A model generated the notes under the pieces. The model was not told the origin of the DNA. It did not search any database and worked only from the letters and a program-made list of their open reading frames with translations. From Euborellia annulipes (taxonomy: Eukaryota; Arthropoda; Insecta; Dermaptera; Anisolabididae), in NCBI GenBank assembly GCA_023213315.1, contig JAKCPI010015361.1, forward strand, positions 1 to 64,000: DNA of 64,000 bases, in the 5' to 3' direction. Below are positions 1 to 10,709 of this stretch, in pieces. Numbering within the stretch: position 1 is the first letter of the stretch; each line of letters opens with the position of its first letter. A program made the position numbers and the translations under genes.

Positions 1-380
1 AATAGACTTAGCTAAAATATCTTATAGCTTCGACAATTTAATTGAACAACAATTTTTTCGGGACCGATTTTGTGAACCATGTGTATAGATATCAATTTAT
101 CTAAGTGTTTTGATAAAAAATGAATAAAAAAAGAATAAAATATAAAATCTCTCCTCTTCTCCATGAAATTGGTTTCCTAGCAATTTCATTTGAACTTTTT
201 TCAACCATCCCTTTTTGGTAAAGTACTTAGGGGAATTGCGGTTTAGTACCTAAAACATAATTCAAAGCGTCGAATTGTCAATTAGAGTTTGCGGTCAATC
301 TGATTATCCCCATTCGAAATTTAGAAGAAGTGTCGTACTACATAATAATAACAGTTGGATGATTAATTATGATCTGGGCA
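1..380. other. AT-rich sequence without recognisable feature
   Basis: I see no ORF with protein-like character, no repeat shared with the rest of the window and no promoter motif here. It is the AT-rich lead-in to the GC-richer island that follows. Confidence 0.5.
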
Positions 381-489
381 ACAAAATAAAAGAGGCGGAT
401 TCGGTGGGTGAACCCTCCCACTATCCGCCTATCCTCCCATCCACCCCATCCAACGAACAACCTGTGGACTACTTGTTGAAGCAGAGCAC

Positions 490-670
490 ACCGATCAATG
501 GTGGCCGATGATGCACACCTTTTGGCCAGGTGCAGCCGGTCAGGTCAGCAGCAGCGCATGCGTATTTTAATGAAATCGCGTATACGGGGGGTGGCCCCAG
601 GGCAAAGACGGTTTACGCTCGCGCATTCGGCGTCGAGCGCTCTCCACTTCTCTCTCTCTTGGTCTCATCT
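490..670 (+). promoter_or_regulatory. CpG-rich promoter candidate with NRF1-like site
   Basis: Base composition changes abruptly from AT-rich to GC- and CpG-rich at about 380. At 554-563 there is GCGCATGCGT, a close match to the NRF-1 palindrome typical of broad, TATA-less animal promoters, with a second half-site-like GCGCATTC near 620. A pyrimidine-rich stretch (CTCTCTCTC, about 650) and a CAG/CGC-rich segment follow, ending in a splice donor at 757. Seen: composition, motif and donor. Inferred: promoter function and + direction, from the position of the donor. The transcription start cannot be fixed; no convincing TATA or TCAGT initiator is present. Confidence 0.45.
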
Positions 671-756
671 CATTCATTCTGCATCTCCGCAGGGCAGCAT
701 CCGCAGCAACAGCCGCAGCCGCGAGTCGCGTCCAGAGTCGCGCGGTCCCGCTTCAG
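671..756 (+). other. Candidate untranslated first exon ending in splice donor
   Basis: This GC-rich segment (GCAGCAACAGCCGCAGCC and CGAGTCGCG words) ends at CTTCAG followed by GTAAAA, a good 5' splice site, after which the sequence becomes strongly AT-rich with a long T-run (from about 780), as an intron would. Open frames cross it (for example 530-760) but show no domain and have no convincing ATG context, so I treat it as 5'UTR rather than coding. The 5' limit is approximate. An alternative is a GC-rich regulatory island with a chance donor. A possible downstream exon is at 56353, but nothing in the sequence links the two. Confidence 0.4.
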
Positions 757-779
757 GTAAAAACTACAACAAATAACAT

Positions 780-1640
780 TTTTCTTTTTTTTTATAAATT
801 TTTTTTTTTTTTTTTTTTGGAATTTTATCTTATTCTTGAACAATTTTAATGTCTTTAATAAACATCCAACAATAAACTTTGAGAAATATTCTGATATCAA
901 TGAAGAAGACAAAGAGATTATAAATAAAATTTTGAAAGAGATGAAATTATTGGAATTTCACTTATTTTGATTGGTACTGATTATAAGGGAATCTGAAGAA
1001 ATTAAAATTTATTTTAGAAATAACAAAGACGTATTTTTTCATATTCGGTTTTCAATTTAAAAGGTATCAGTAAATTTTCTCAAAATCAGAAAAGATATTT
1101 ATTCAAAAAACAGAGATTTGAAATAGTAAAAGTTTTTTTGAAATCTTAAGATTTTTTTGAAAATAACTTTTTTTTATTTATTTTCATGATTTTTAAATTT
1201 TATTTTTGATTACTTAATTAAAATTTGTTGATTTTAAAAATAAATGTCTCATTCCATTATTAGAAGCTGATCCTGATATCATCTCCAAGAAAAAGGTAAT
1301 TTTTGGGAGATGAACGAGAGAAATGATATTTAGACTTTTTTTTCTATTGAAGCGTAAATAAAATTTACTTTGTTTTATTACTTTTAAATTATTCAAAAAA
1401 AGTAACAAATTTTTAATTAAAACTGATAATAATTTTTTTTATTAATGAGTTGTTTTAAATATTCACAAATAAAAAAAAAAAAAACCTAAAAATACTTTTT
1501 AAATCTCTTAAAAACAATGACGTTTTATCCTCCCACGGCGACATTTTCACTTTTTCTATTCATATTTGCCGCCGCCAAATAAGTGGGGCTCGGGCATATT
1601 AACTCCCAGTGTCTATTTGGCCTTAGTAAAAAGTAATATA
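780..1640. other. AT-rich sequence, no gene seen
   Basis: T-runs and A-runs (780-818, 1469-1484) and generic AT-rich DNA. A slightly GC-richer patch at 1525-1620 (CCCACGGCGACA, GCCGCCGCC) has no readable structure. Confidence 0.5.
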
Positions 1641-1705
1641 TGATATGGGGATTTTTACTACAAGTCTTTCTTCATTGAGGTTTAAGCTCTTGAATAAATT
1701 GGACC

Positions 1706-2118
1706 TTATCGCATTACAAAAATCCGCCGTATATCATATATCTCAATTGGAATGGACGGCTCCGGCTCAACCATCAGCAAAATTCATCTCAGTTGGCGAT
1801 AATCATATTTAAACTTATGGCAGACTGAATTTTGCAATATGATACGAGGTAGTGATGCGCCTCATTTGTGGTTCGTATCGGATTGCAAAAATCCTCCTGC
1901 CATAAATTTATACGTAAATTTCACCTACTGAAACTGATTTTCTAGTACGATACCGCCTCGTCCATTCTAATTGGATATAGTCAAAAGAAATATATTGTTA
2001 GCGGCGATTTAGGAGGTTTTTTTACCATGCTATAGATTCGGATCTATTTCAGTGTTTAACTTAAACCACATTGAGTCGTATCGTAGCTACGGAACGCATT
2101 TACAAAAAATCCGCCTCC
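1706..2118. repeat. Three diverged direct repeats of a CAAAAATCCgCC word
   Basis: Variants of TATCGCATTACAAAAATCC followed by a CC-ending triplet occur at about 1708-1728, 1876-1898 and 2088-2116, and an inverted variant (TTTTGCAATATGATACGA) lies at 1832-1849. A second inverted pair links 1737-1760 (CAATTGGAATGGACGGC) with 1953-1980 (GCCTCGTCCATTCTAATTGG). The block is less AT-rich than its flanks. It could be a decayed transposon with subterminal repeats or a cluster of binding sites; I cannot decide from one copy. Confidence 0.35.
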
Positions 2119-2485
2119 TATATGGATTTGTAAAAAAAAATTCGATCAGTACCGGTATTAGGCCGCCTTTCTCTAGTAAAAAAAAATTTAAATATACATT
2201 TTTTTCTAAACTTAATTATAGGGGTCGTCCATATATTAGGTAGCACGTTAGTGGGAGGGGGTGGCCAAAAGGCTACTAAGTGTGACATGGTGAACCCGCG
2301 AGTTTCTCTAACCTTGACATAACAATTCAAAGTTGAATTTATAAAATTTTTTTGAGTTTGAAAAGAAGGGATGAGACTCGCATACTAAAAAAAGGCCAAA
2401 TGATTTTCGTTAGAGGAAATAAAAGGGGAATGACTTCCCCGAATCCTGCTCGCATATTCTTTTGTAATTACGTCTGGATGTGTGT

Positions 2486-2912
2486 GTGAACACGATTGCT
2501 TAAAAACCAAAGCAGCCAGATAGATGAAATTTGGTATATACTCCTTACACTAAAATTGTAGATTTCTATCAACTTTTGGAGTAAATACGTTACTTGGAAT
2601 TAGTACTTTACTTAAAATTTTCGTTAAATTTTCTTTTTCTTTGTTGATTTCTTCAAAAACTATTCAGTTTTCGTAAAAATGTCAAATAATAAAAGCTTTT
2701 TAAAATAGACTAATTTATCATAATGTAACAAAACAATTGAAAATTTCAAAATTTTGAAAAAACTTTTTTGGTAAAGTACTACTTCCAAGTAAAGTATTTA
2801 TTTACTCCAAAAATTGATAGAAATCTACAATTTTAGTGCAAGTAATATATACCAAATTTCATTTATCTGGCTGCTTTGGTTCTTAAGCAATCGTGTTGAC
2901 ACACACACACAC
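2486..2912. repeat. Long inverted repeat (palindromic arms of about 135 bp)
   Basis: The left arm (about 2486-2625, GAACACGATTGCTTAA, AAAGCAGCCAGATAGATGAA, TACACTAAAATTGTAGATTT) returns as its reverse complement in the right arm (about 2765-2912). The spacer is AT-rich, and a (CA)n run follows the right arm at about 2896-2919. Such a palindrome would fold into a long hairpin if transcribed. It sits inside the 2221-3255 element, either as part of it or as a nested insertion. Confidence 0.65.
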
Positions 2913-3013
2913 ACACAGATATAATGCCCAAAATGATTTTTTTTGGACTCAGGGAGGTCTAAAACGTGAAGAAACATCAAAAGCTCGAAGTCGAATTATT
3001 TGACGATTACAAT

Positions 3014-3043
3014 ACTTTCTCTTTATGATCTATACGAGAAAGT
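3014..3043 (-). repeat. HP-like 5' terminal hairpin, diverged subfamily
   Basis: ACTTTCTC and GAGAAAGT pair across a 14-nt loop, as in the left hairpin of the HP family. The sequence upstream on the + strand (about 2945-3010: GGACTCAGGGAGGTCTAAAACG, interrupted here for length only, then CGTGAAGAAACATC) matches, with substitutions, the reverse complement of the HP 5' region (CACGTTTTGAGGTCCCCTGA). This is therefore a minus-strand end of an HP relative captured in the larger element. Confidence 0.5.
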
Positions 3044-3255
3044 AAAAATGTGTGATTATTGAGCCACGAGGGAAAATTTACTAAAAAAAAAAAAAGGTTA
3101 AATGATATGAATTTTGTATAGAAAATTTTAAGAAAAAATTTGGGGGGGGGGGGGGGGGTAGTTCTATGTTGTGACATTATATTTGTAAGGGGGGTTTGTT
3201 TGTATATGACTGTGAGAGGGGGCGGACTAGAATATCGTCACGGGTGGACGACCCC

Positions 3256-3960
3256 ATATTAATATTAAATTGATACTGGCGACCGTTGGCACTAGTTGAA
3301 ACATATTTAAATATATTACCTACCCATATTAATATTTGTTTAGTTATAAAATATTAAATTAACTATTTATATTTCGAAAATAACATTTTTTTATCGAATT
3401 ATTATTCACTTAAGCTACACCCACTCTTTCTCTATTTAAATTTCATATGAAAAAACTTTTTCAGCTGTTAAATATTCAATAGTCTAATTAATTTCACTTT
3501 ATAGAAGCATCTTTTTTCATACCCTTTTTTTAACGTTTTCCGGAAAAAAGTAATTTTTGCAAATTATAGGTGTTCACGAATAAGGTTTAAGTTTATTAAC
3601 ACCTCCATCATAAGTGATCTCTAAAGAATAGGATTGATTTGTAATAAGTTAAATTTAAACTTGTGTCCGTCTTTCTAAATATAACTCGCTCATCTAATCA
3701 ATCCCCTCAAAAATTAATGAAAGTGAAAATATGCTGAGGATATGAAATTATTTAGAGCACAGAATCAACTGATAAGGAATCAGTGCAGTCCTAGTATGGG
3801 TTCGGAAAACGTTCCTTTTCAAAGATGTAGTGACTGAAAGGATTAATTCTATATTGAGGAATCCCCATTCAAATAATTAATTCTCAGTAGCTTAGATTAG
3901 ATCAGATGAAAGCACCCGGATGGGAATAGATTTATTATTAATTAGCTAATTTGAAATACT
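3256..3960. other. AT-rich; one short repeat-family remnant
   Basis: A remnant containing ACCGTTGGCACTAGTTGAAA at about 3282-3302 belongs to the family seen at 10.7-10.95 kb and 22.9 kb. Otherwise AT-rich, with no gene, RNA or promoter signal I can support. Confidence 0.45.
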
Positions 3961-3974
3961 TAAATTAAAAGTTC

Positions 3975-4243
3975 ATTTTTTAAAAAAGAGGTATGGTAAG
4001 GACACAAATAAACATTGATAAAATTCAATTCTACAAAAAGTGAAATAAAAAGGATTAATACGTGCTAAGGCTTACATTTATTTAACCTCTCTTTTAATGT
4101 TCTGCTGATGGCTTGGCCGAAAGGTTAAATAAATGTATGTCTTAGCATGTATTAATTCTTTTTATTTCACTTTTTGTGGAATTAAAAATACCAATTTGAT
4201 CAATGTTTATTTGTGTATTCACCATAACTCTTTTTTAAAAAAG
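3975..4243. repeat. Long inverted repeat with CTGATGG...CCGAAA in the loop
   Basis: The left arm (3975-4095, containing TTTTTTAAAAAAGAG, GACACAAATAAACATTGAT and AAAAAGTGAAATAAAAAGGA) is complementary to the right arm (about 4128-4243). The short loop (4096-4127) contains CTGATGGCTTGGCCGAAAGG, in which GGC and GCC can form a small hairpin between CTGAT and GAAA. The arms differ by only a few substitutions and small gaps, so the palindrome looks fairly young. No coding capacity. Unclassified foldback element. Confidence 0.7.
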
Positions 4244-4380
4244 GAATTTAAATAATCAGGACTGCGTCATTGTTTAATAATTAAATTAAAAGATTAAGGT
4301 CCGTTTCTTTCATGAAAGCCGGCCGGTAGCTGTTAACTAAAATTATAATACAAAAAATATATAACTAAATATGAGTTAGA

Positions 4381-4577
4381 GGGCATTTCAAGTATTACGT
4401 AAGCAACCTAGGAGAGAGACGTTTCATATTAGCTTTGCAGGCAAAGCGGGGTTTAATCAGTTGCGCAAATATTTTTAAAAGAAAAAAAGGCTGTTAATGC
4501 TATTATTGCTAGCAAGAGGGAGGAGCCGGGCGGGTTAAAACAGCCAAAAATTTACTTAAGTAATACTTTAATTCCCC
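4381..4577. mobile_element. Small TIR element with CAAGTATTACGTAAG termini
   Basis: The left end GGGCATTTCAAGTATTACGT (4381-4400) corresponds to the reverse complement of the right end, CTTAAGTAATACTTTAATTC with C-run (about 4556-4577). About 200 bp, non-coding. The same terminal style occurs at 29251-29373. The exact right boundary is blurred by a C-run, and no target duplication is clear. Confidence 0.45.
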
Positions 4578-4964
4578 CCCCCCATCTCGTTATATATACA
4601 TCTTCAATCGAGAGATTTTGAAAATTTTTCAGAATCTTTTCTCTAACAAAATCGCCATAAAAACCTGTTGATTATATGAAAGTGAAGTTTTAAATTTCTC
4701 CTCTGACTTAGTTTTAAATTTCCATTTTAGACTCAACTTCCTTTTACTCTGGCGGCCTGATAGGCACATACACACAGGGACAGGAAGACAGCCTCTAGCG
4801 CTTTATATTATTTTAAAAATTCATAATACCGATGGATACCGGGGGACGTTAAACACGCTGATTGCTCTAGGTCACCAATCCCGAACTTTCGCCTCGCTTT
4901 GTGGGGTTGAATCTGAATTATTATATATAAAAAAAAAAACAGCTTAGAAAAACTTTTTAAAAGT

Positions 4965-5135
4965 TTTTATTTTTTTTTTAATAGTTTTTCAGCATCTTAG
5001 GCCATTAGAGACTTTAAACGATTCTAAATATGATATATTTGATATATTGTGGTCCAGGCACATTTATTTATATCATTTGGTACCCCAATATATTTTTATC
5101 GAACTGCTTGGCATCCGAACCCACTTCCCTAAACT
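4965..5135 (-). repeat. Degenerate tRNA-derived SINE fragment
   Basis: Body segments of the window's main SINE can be recognised on the minus strand: TTAGGCCATTAGAGACTTTA, TGGTCCAGGCACATTTATTT, CATTTGGTACC and the B-box side CTGCTTGGCATCCGAACCC. Substitutions are many and no target duplication is visible, so this is an old copy. The A-box end is missing. Confidence 0.55.
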
Positions 5136-6345
5136 TTTATTGTTACTATCGTTAACCTTTTTAAAAGATAGGCTATTTTTCAAAAACTTTGAATTAATAC
5201 AATTTTTGAATATTTTGAATTAATATATTAATTTTATTCAAAAAAAACTGTGATGATTTTTTTTAGAATTCATTAATCAAAATTAAAATAATTTATTTTT
5301 TTACGCTAATTATCATTGAAATTATTGGTAATTTTTTTTTTTTTTGAGAAAAATGCTCCAGGCCTTATACAATATTTGCTTCTTTGTGAGGTGTTGATAT
5401 TCAATAGACACAAGGGGTTTATTACAAAATCTACTTAAAAAATTTGGATACTACTCACTGGTTTAGTTCATCAAATATCTTAATTTATTTAATTGATTTC
5501 TGTTTGAAAATAAACTACTTACGTTATAAAACTCATTAAATCCTTGATTTGTTTTAATTATATTTATTTAATCTAAAATGCTCTTAAACTAAACCAACTG
5601 TATCTAAAGTAAATAAACATTTGACTCAGATGGGGGTGAAATTTGAAGCTCAAACGCTTCTCAACATATAAATTAATCAGCTGCCTAACACCAAGTTCGA
5701 TAAACAAATAAATAGTATTTTTTTAATCTTTTAAAACCAAAACGAAATATTTATTTTTATTTTATAATTTAATTTTTTTTTTCACTCTGAAATGAGTTTT
5801 GAACCGTCCATATGTCTGTTCATAGCATTGATAGTATATTAATGGATATGGTGAAACCCCGTTAAAGATTAAACTATAATTGAATTTCTGTCACCAAAAT
5901 ATTATTAGTAAAACCGTAATTTTATCAACGATCTGGAAAATGCTCTGGAAAACCACTCATCTAAATAAATAAAAAAAAAAAGGAGAAATTAAAATAAGCA
6001 AAAAAATTTTCAATTATAAAAAGCAAAAAAGTAATTTTATATTATTATATCCATTCGCTTATAATCCTACAATTATTATCTTTAAACAAATATCAAAATG
6101 CATTTATTCTCTATTGATTTAATCAGTTGGATTAAATATAAATTTATCAATAGATATATAGCAAGCATATTTCAATTTTTGTTTTGAAAACGTCAAATGG
6201 AAAAGCAATACTTTTAATTCGAAAGAGAGAGAGAGAGAGAGAGGGGGGGGGAGACAAAGAGATGAAACAATTTCTACCTCCATTCCTTCAATTTGAAAAA
6301 CCAATATGCATTTTTTGAAAGAAAACTAGAATAATTTAATTTTTT
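5136..6345. other. AT-rich sequence, no gene seen
   Basis: Long A/T runs and a (GA)n-G8 tract at about 6222-6250. No protein-like frame, no recognised repeat family. Confidence 0.5.
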
Positions 6346-7012
6346 TACTTTCTCTTACTTCTATATATGTTAATATACCACCTAGGAAGAGAAAGTATTG
6401 GATTCATGTCAAAAATTCGATGTCGAGATTTTGATGGATATACACGTTTTGAGGTCCCCTGAATCCAAAAAAGTGGTTTTCGTGACATGGTTGTGTCTGT
6501 CTGTATGTGTCTGTGAACAAAATATCTCAATATCGAGAAGAGCTAGGAAGTTGAAATTTTATATTTAAGTTAGACACCCCCTGGCACGTGACATGAAGGT
6601 TTTGAATAAAATCGACCAAAGAGTACTAGTACTTTACTGATATACTGATATACTTTTTCAGTTTTTTTTTATTTTCTCAAAATTCGCTCTAACAATTTTA
6701 ATTAAAATTCAAAATCAATTATTTTTTAGAAGCTCTTTAAAATGTATATTTTCATTTTGTTCTCAAAATTGTTTGAAGATCACTTTACTCTAGAACTTCA
6801 TAGGAAAGATAGAAGAAATGGATGCCATGGAAACAAAATACAAATATTTTCCCAGGTTTATGAAATTTTACATCTTGAATTTTAATATATGGGCGGAAAC
6901 TAAATATATATAGACACAAAAAATCTGGTGTGACAAGCACAGAATACAACTTTCCATTACCGAAGGTAAGAGAAAGTTGGATGCTGTGCGACTAGTCACA
7001 CCAGATTTTTTT
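6346..7012 (+). mobile_element. HP element, near full length
   Basis: A 667-bp copy of the window's commonest repeat. The left end is a hairpin, TACTTTCTCTTAC ... AAGAGAAAGTA (6346-6396). The body has conserved blocks: TTGGATTCATGTCAAAAATT, the CACGTTTTGAGGTCCCCTGA block, a region around ACTAGTACTTTACTGAT, and a TGCCATGG block followed by AACAAAATATAAATATTTTC. The right end (6917-7012) is a long hairpin opening with AAAAAATCTGGTGTGAC and closing with GTCACACCAGATTTTTT. No ORF of note. The family has no terminal features of a known superfamily that I can name, and no clear target duplication. Confidence 0.75.
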
Positions 7013-7149
7013 CTGTAGTGTAATGAAACTAAATATAAATGAACAAATTAATTTATTTCATTAAGAAATCAATTAGATGGCTGGGAAGCGGGATCATATA
7101 GAGGTGTTGCAAAAATTCCAATAGCTGTTTGTCTTTCCCCCTCCTGATT

Positions 7150-7262
7150 CCAAAAAATTTGGTGTGACTGGTCGCACCAGATTTTTTTTTGTCGACATAT
7201 GTTTAGTTTCTGCCGTTGTATTAACTAGAATTCAAGATGTAAAATTTAATAAATATGAGAAA
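7150..7262 (-). mobile_element. HP element, 3'-end fragment, inverted
   Basis: AAAATTTGGTGTGACTGGTC, CGCACCAGATTTTTT and then GTCGACATATGTTTAGTTTC, ATTCAAGATGTAAAATTTAA read as the minus strand of the HP right end. The terminal hairpin has collapsed to a short form that lacks its middle. It lies about 140 bp from the full copy at 6346 in opposite orientation. Confidence 0.65.
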
Positions 7263-8528
7263 ATATTTATATTCACCATCCCCCTTTGATTATTGAATTG
7301 TTCACTGGGGAATTAAGAATTACTATTTAACTCTTTTAACTAAATTTATTTAGATTTTATCTTTATTAGAGTTATTATTTCATTTAATTAAAAGGATGTT
7401 TACTAAATACAAATCCTAAACTTTTTTTCCTCTCACGTTAAGCAAATGAAAATTATTAAATCAACACTTTAATATGTTTTATCTTAATTTGATTTTTTTT
7501 TTAAACGTCAAATTTCATTATCTGATTGTTTATTCGCTCTCTTCATTTATTCAAAATTTTATTTTCTACCTCTTTGCATAATAATAAAATTCAATGATAT
7601 AAATTAATAATATTTCCAGAAGAAAATCTAATGATCTCTAATTTTGTTTATTAGTATATATAGGAGGAGGGGGGGGAGGGGTGGGGAGTGGGCTGTTGGT
7701 ATTTTTCATTTAAAACGTTCATTTTGAAATCTGAATTATTCTGTCAATGAATATTGAACATTGGATTGTGTAAGGGAAAAAGGGTGGGGGGGGGGTGAGA
7801 AAGAGAGAGAACACTAAATACGATTTCGATTTTCATTTAATTTACATTACATATAAATTTGAAATGATTAAAAAAATTTCAACTATTTGAAAAGAATATT
7901 AATAAATGAATAAAATTGAATTCAATATATTCAATATATACTGTAATATTTGAAATCCATATTTCCATTATAATGATAATGTCGGAATATTTAAATTAAA
8001 TAGAGATTAAATAACATCAAATATACCACTTATATATTTAATAATTAATAATAGGACCGCCAATATAATATTAATTTAAGTTATTACTTTTAGTCAATAG
8101 TTTTATATTTAATTAATGAAAACATTTAATTTTTTTAACTTTACTGACAAACCAAAGCTTGCTTATTTATCTTTCAATCTTCACCAAATAAATAAAAATA
8201 TATATAGATATATATACTGATAACTCATATCAATATATTTTTAAAACCTATGGGATTTAAAAATCACCTGTTAGTATGGAAATTATTTTCGAATCAGATA
8301 AATTATTTAATCATTTTTTTTTCGCAGCTAAAAAAAAAAATAAAATAAAAAAACAAATCAAATATTTATAAATGCATTGAAATATATGAATTTTTATTAT
8401 AAAATAAAAACAAATATCTATAAAGATTAAACCATCAATTTAATGTACCCTATAATATTTTTTGATATACTCGTAAATCAAAGAATTATATTGAAGAAAT
8501 AAAGTGGCTGTTATATTTAACAATAAGA
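7263..8528. other. AT-rich with G-rich tracts, no gene seen
   Basis: G-rich purine tracts at about 7663-7692 and 7779-7812 (GGGTGGGGGGGGG) could form quadruplexes. The rest is AT-rich, without motif or repeat family. Confidence 0.45.
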
Positions 8529-8538
8529 GCAGCCAGGT

Positions 8539-8576
<38 letters not shown>

Positions 8577-9401
8577 AAAACACTCACTCTTTCTCATTCA
8601 CACTCACACTCACACACACATTCACACAGTCTTTTCGGCAACTCAGGCCATATAAGACTTTATACGATATCCGTTATTGATAAATATACATATATGGGGT
8701 CCAGGCTTATTTAAGGCTTATTTAAGCCATTTGGTATCCATTTGGCTTAAATAAAATCATCGGACTGCCTGGGGTCCGAACCCGCGACGTTTGGTATATG
8801 AGGTTAGCACGCTAACCTCTACGCCATGCCCCGAGGGCGCCAGGTAGTTAGTTCCCACGAAATGAAATTCTCTGTTGAGGAAACAGTTTCGGTTTTAATG
8901 AAATATAACCATCATCAGTCCATTTATCGAGACTTTTTACCCGGAGGGATTTGCTTGGGTAGGTTGGATTATCGCCTTTCAATAAACAAACATGAGTTCG
9001 GTATACCATCATAACCTCTGACCCCCTAAGAGGTCATTTTACAAAATATTCATTATAATATCCGATGGAATAAATAAAATCTTTAATTAATCAAAACAAT
9101 TTTGTATCTCAAACTTTGTATTAGCTGATTGCAATGCTTTGTATTTTATACAAATAATTTATGTATAATACACATCTACTGATAACTCCGCAATATGACT
9201 CAATGCTTTGTCATTTCAGCTCACACTGTATCAGTTATATATTGTTTGTAAATATTCAAATAATTTTTTTGTTATTTTGATTTTTTCTAACTCTACAATG
9301 TTTTCAGCTCGATAAATGAACTGATGATGGTTATATTTCATTAAAACCGAAACTTTCCTCAACAGAGAGTTTCATTTCGTGGAGACTAACTACCTGGCTG
9401 C
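8529..9401. mobile_element. Inverted-repeat element interrupted by a SINE
   Basis: GCAGCCAGGTAGTT at 8529-8542, resumed after the SINE at 8850-8950 (CACGAAATGAAATTCTCTGT, AACCATCATCAGTCCATTTA), is the reverse complement of 9305-9401 (ACTGATGATGGTTATATTTC, AACAGAGAGTTTCATTTCGT, AACTACCTGGCTGC). Arms are about 95-110 bp with few differences. The spacer (about 350 bp) is non-coding. Both arms carry CTGATGATGGTT...AACCGAAAC, a hammerhead-like arrangement discussed in the findings. Without the SINE the element is about 565 bp. Confidence 0.7.
8543..8838 (-). mobile_element. tRNA-derived SINE, full length
   Basis: Read on the minus strand: a tRNA-like head GCCCTCGGGGCATGGCGTAG with A box TGGCGTAGAGG (8816-8826) and B box GGTTCGGACCC (8772-8782), then a palindromic body around AAGCCATTTGG/CCAAATGGCTT, then a tail of GTGTGAATG words ending in a homopolymer. 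It is flanked by the 11-bp duplication GCCAGGTAGTT at 8532-8542 and 8839-8849. Such duplications are what LINE-mediated retroposition produces. Transcription would be by RNA polymerase III from the internal boxes. It splits the left arm of the 8529-9401 element, so it is the younger insertion. Confidence 0.9.
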
Positions 9402-9749
9402 CTGCTCCTTTATCCTCTTGTCAAAGAATTATACGTGGAAGGCAAGAAGGAAGGAAATATTCTAGAAAAAAAGCCTGTCAATATTATTTCATTAAATTGA
9501 ATACAAAATTTTAATTATCCACTGACTTTTCGGTTTGAACTATTCGAGCTTTGATTATTTTGTGATATACATTCAAGATATTAATCATACAATGTTAATA
9601 TAAAATTATGTATTATAAATAGTTTAATATTATTCTCTAATTGGCAATTAGAGTATAATAATAGTGAATTAGAATATAATATATTATTAATACATAGGTT
9701 TGTTAGGTCAAAAACAATATTCAACTATTTATTATTTTATAATAACTTA

Positions 9750-9945
9750 GGCTGAACTCACACCAATTAAGCAAAACGCTCTTGGACATAACGTTTTGCT
9801 CAATGCCATCGCACATCGATTAGGCAAAATGTTTTGCCATTGAACAAAATGTTCTGCCATTGAGCAGCGCACACCGATTAGGCAAAAATGCTCAATGGCA
9901 AAACATTTTGTCCAATGCCAAATTTTCTCACACAAATATCTTGAG
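9750..9945. repeat. Block of repeated GGCAAAATG/CATTGAGCA words
   Basis: CACACCAATTAAGCAAAACG, CGCACATCGATTAGGCAAAA and CGCACACCGATTAGGCAAAA are direct repeats spaced by about 50-60 bp, interleaved with inverted words (TTTTGCTCAATGCC against ATGGCAAAACATTTTG). The edges AGGCTGAACTCACACC and CTCACACAAATATCTTGAGT are only loosely complementary. Probably a decayed MITE with subterminal repeats. Confidence 0.4.
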
Positions 9946-10700
9946 TGAACTCTTTATTTAATAATATAGCACAACTACCATTGATCCAAATTTGTTTTTA
10001 TTTGACCTTAAAGATTTTCTTCGACATTCTCATACTTGTAGATTATTCTACAACCACTCTATAAAAATATTTTTTTCCACCCTTAATTCAATATTAAATT
10101 TTATAGATAAATTTTTATTTTATTATTAATAAAAAAATTTATTTAAGCCATTTTGTTCATACGATGATTATTACCCATAAAACCTTTTTATACATCTCTT
10201 TTTTCCTAAGTGAATAACCGAAGTTTTCATTTGTATTATATAAACAAAAAAAATATTCCCCTTTTCTCTTCAAGCATCTTTATTTATATTCGTAGCCTCT
10301 TCTTTAGGGATGCCGATCTGTTCCTCAGCGCCTCTATTTGTCCCAACACATTCCTTTGCTTTGTATTGATTCCCACCCCTCGAAGCTTTACAACAAATCC
10401 TCTTGATTTTATTTCGTCGGAAAATATTTCTATTTTATTTTATTTATAAATTCCGATACAAATTTCCAAATTTATTATAAATATAGGCTACTTACTTTAC
10501 TATTTGTGAGACCTTTGAATACCTTGACTGTAAAAATATTCGATTTGTTAGATTTTTTATTCCCTATAAAACCATATTTAAAATTCTTATTTGGAAAAAT
10601 TTAATATCATATTTTTAAACATGTATAACTTAATTTATAAAATATTTCTCTTAAATTGGACTGATATAATTAGACTTGACATCAACTTATTTAAACACAA
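9946..10700. other. AT-rich sequence, no gene seen
   Basis: A C/T-richer stretch at 10240-10400 (TTCCCACCCCTCGAAGC) has an open frame of about 79 codons without protein-like features or an ATG context worth calling. Confidence 0.4.
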
Positions 10701-10709
10701 ACACTAAAG

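Larger units (their letters stand above)
2221..3255. mobile_element. DNA transposon-like element with GGGGTCGTCCA terminal repeats
   Basis: The ends GGGGTCGTCCA (2221-2231) and TGGACGACCCC (3245-3255) are exact inverted repeats. They are flanked by ATA on both sides (2218-2220, 3256-3258), a possible 3-bp target duplication. G-rich patches follow the left end (GTGGGAGGGGGTGG) and precede the right end. No transposase frame is present, so it is non-autonomous. It contains a long inner inverted repeat and a short HP-like hairpin (separate entries), so it is composite. Superfamily unassigned; the terminal style resembles the elements at 4381 and 29251. Confidence 0.6.

Noticed and set aside
8760..8838. 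Functional tRNA gene (also at 17792, 18310, 50860 and 54525)
   Set aside because: A and B boxes are good, but the acceptor and anticodon stems do not form. The head is always followed by the same SINE body and flanked by target duplications.
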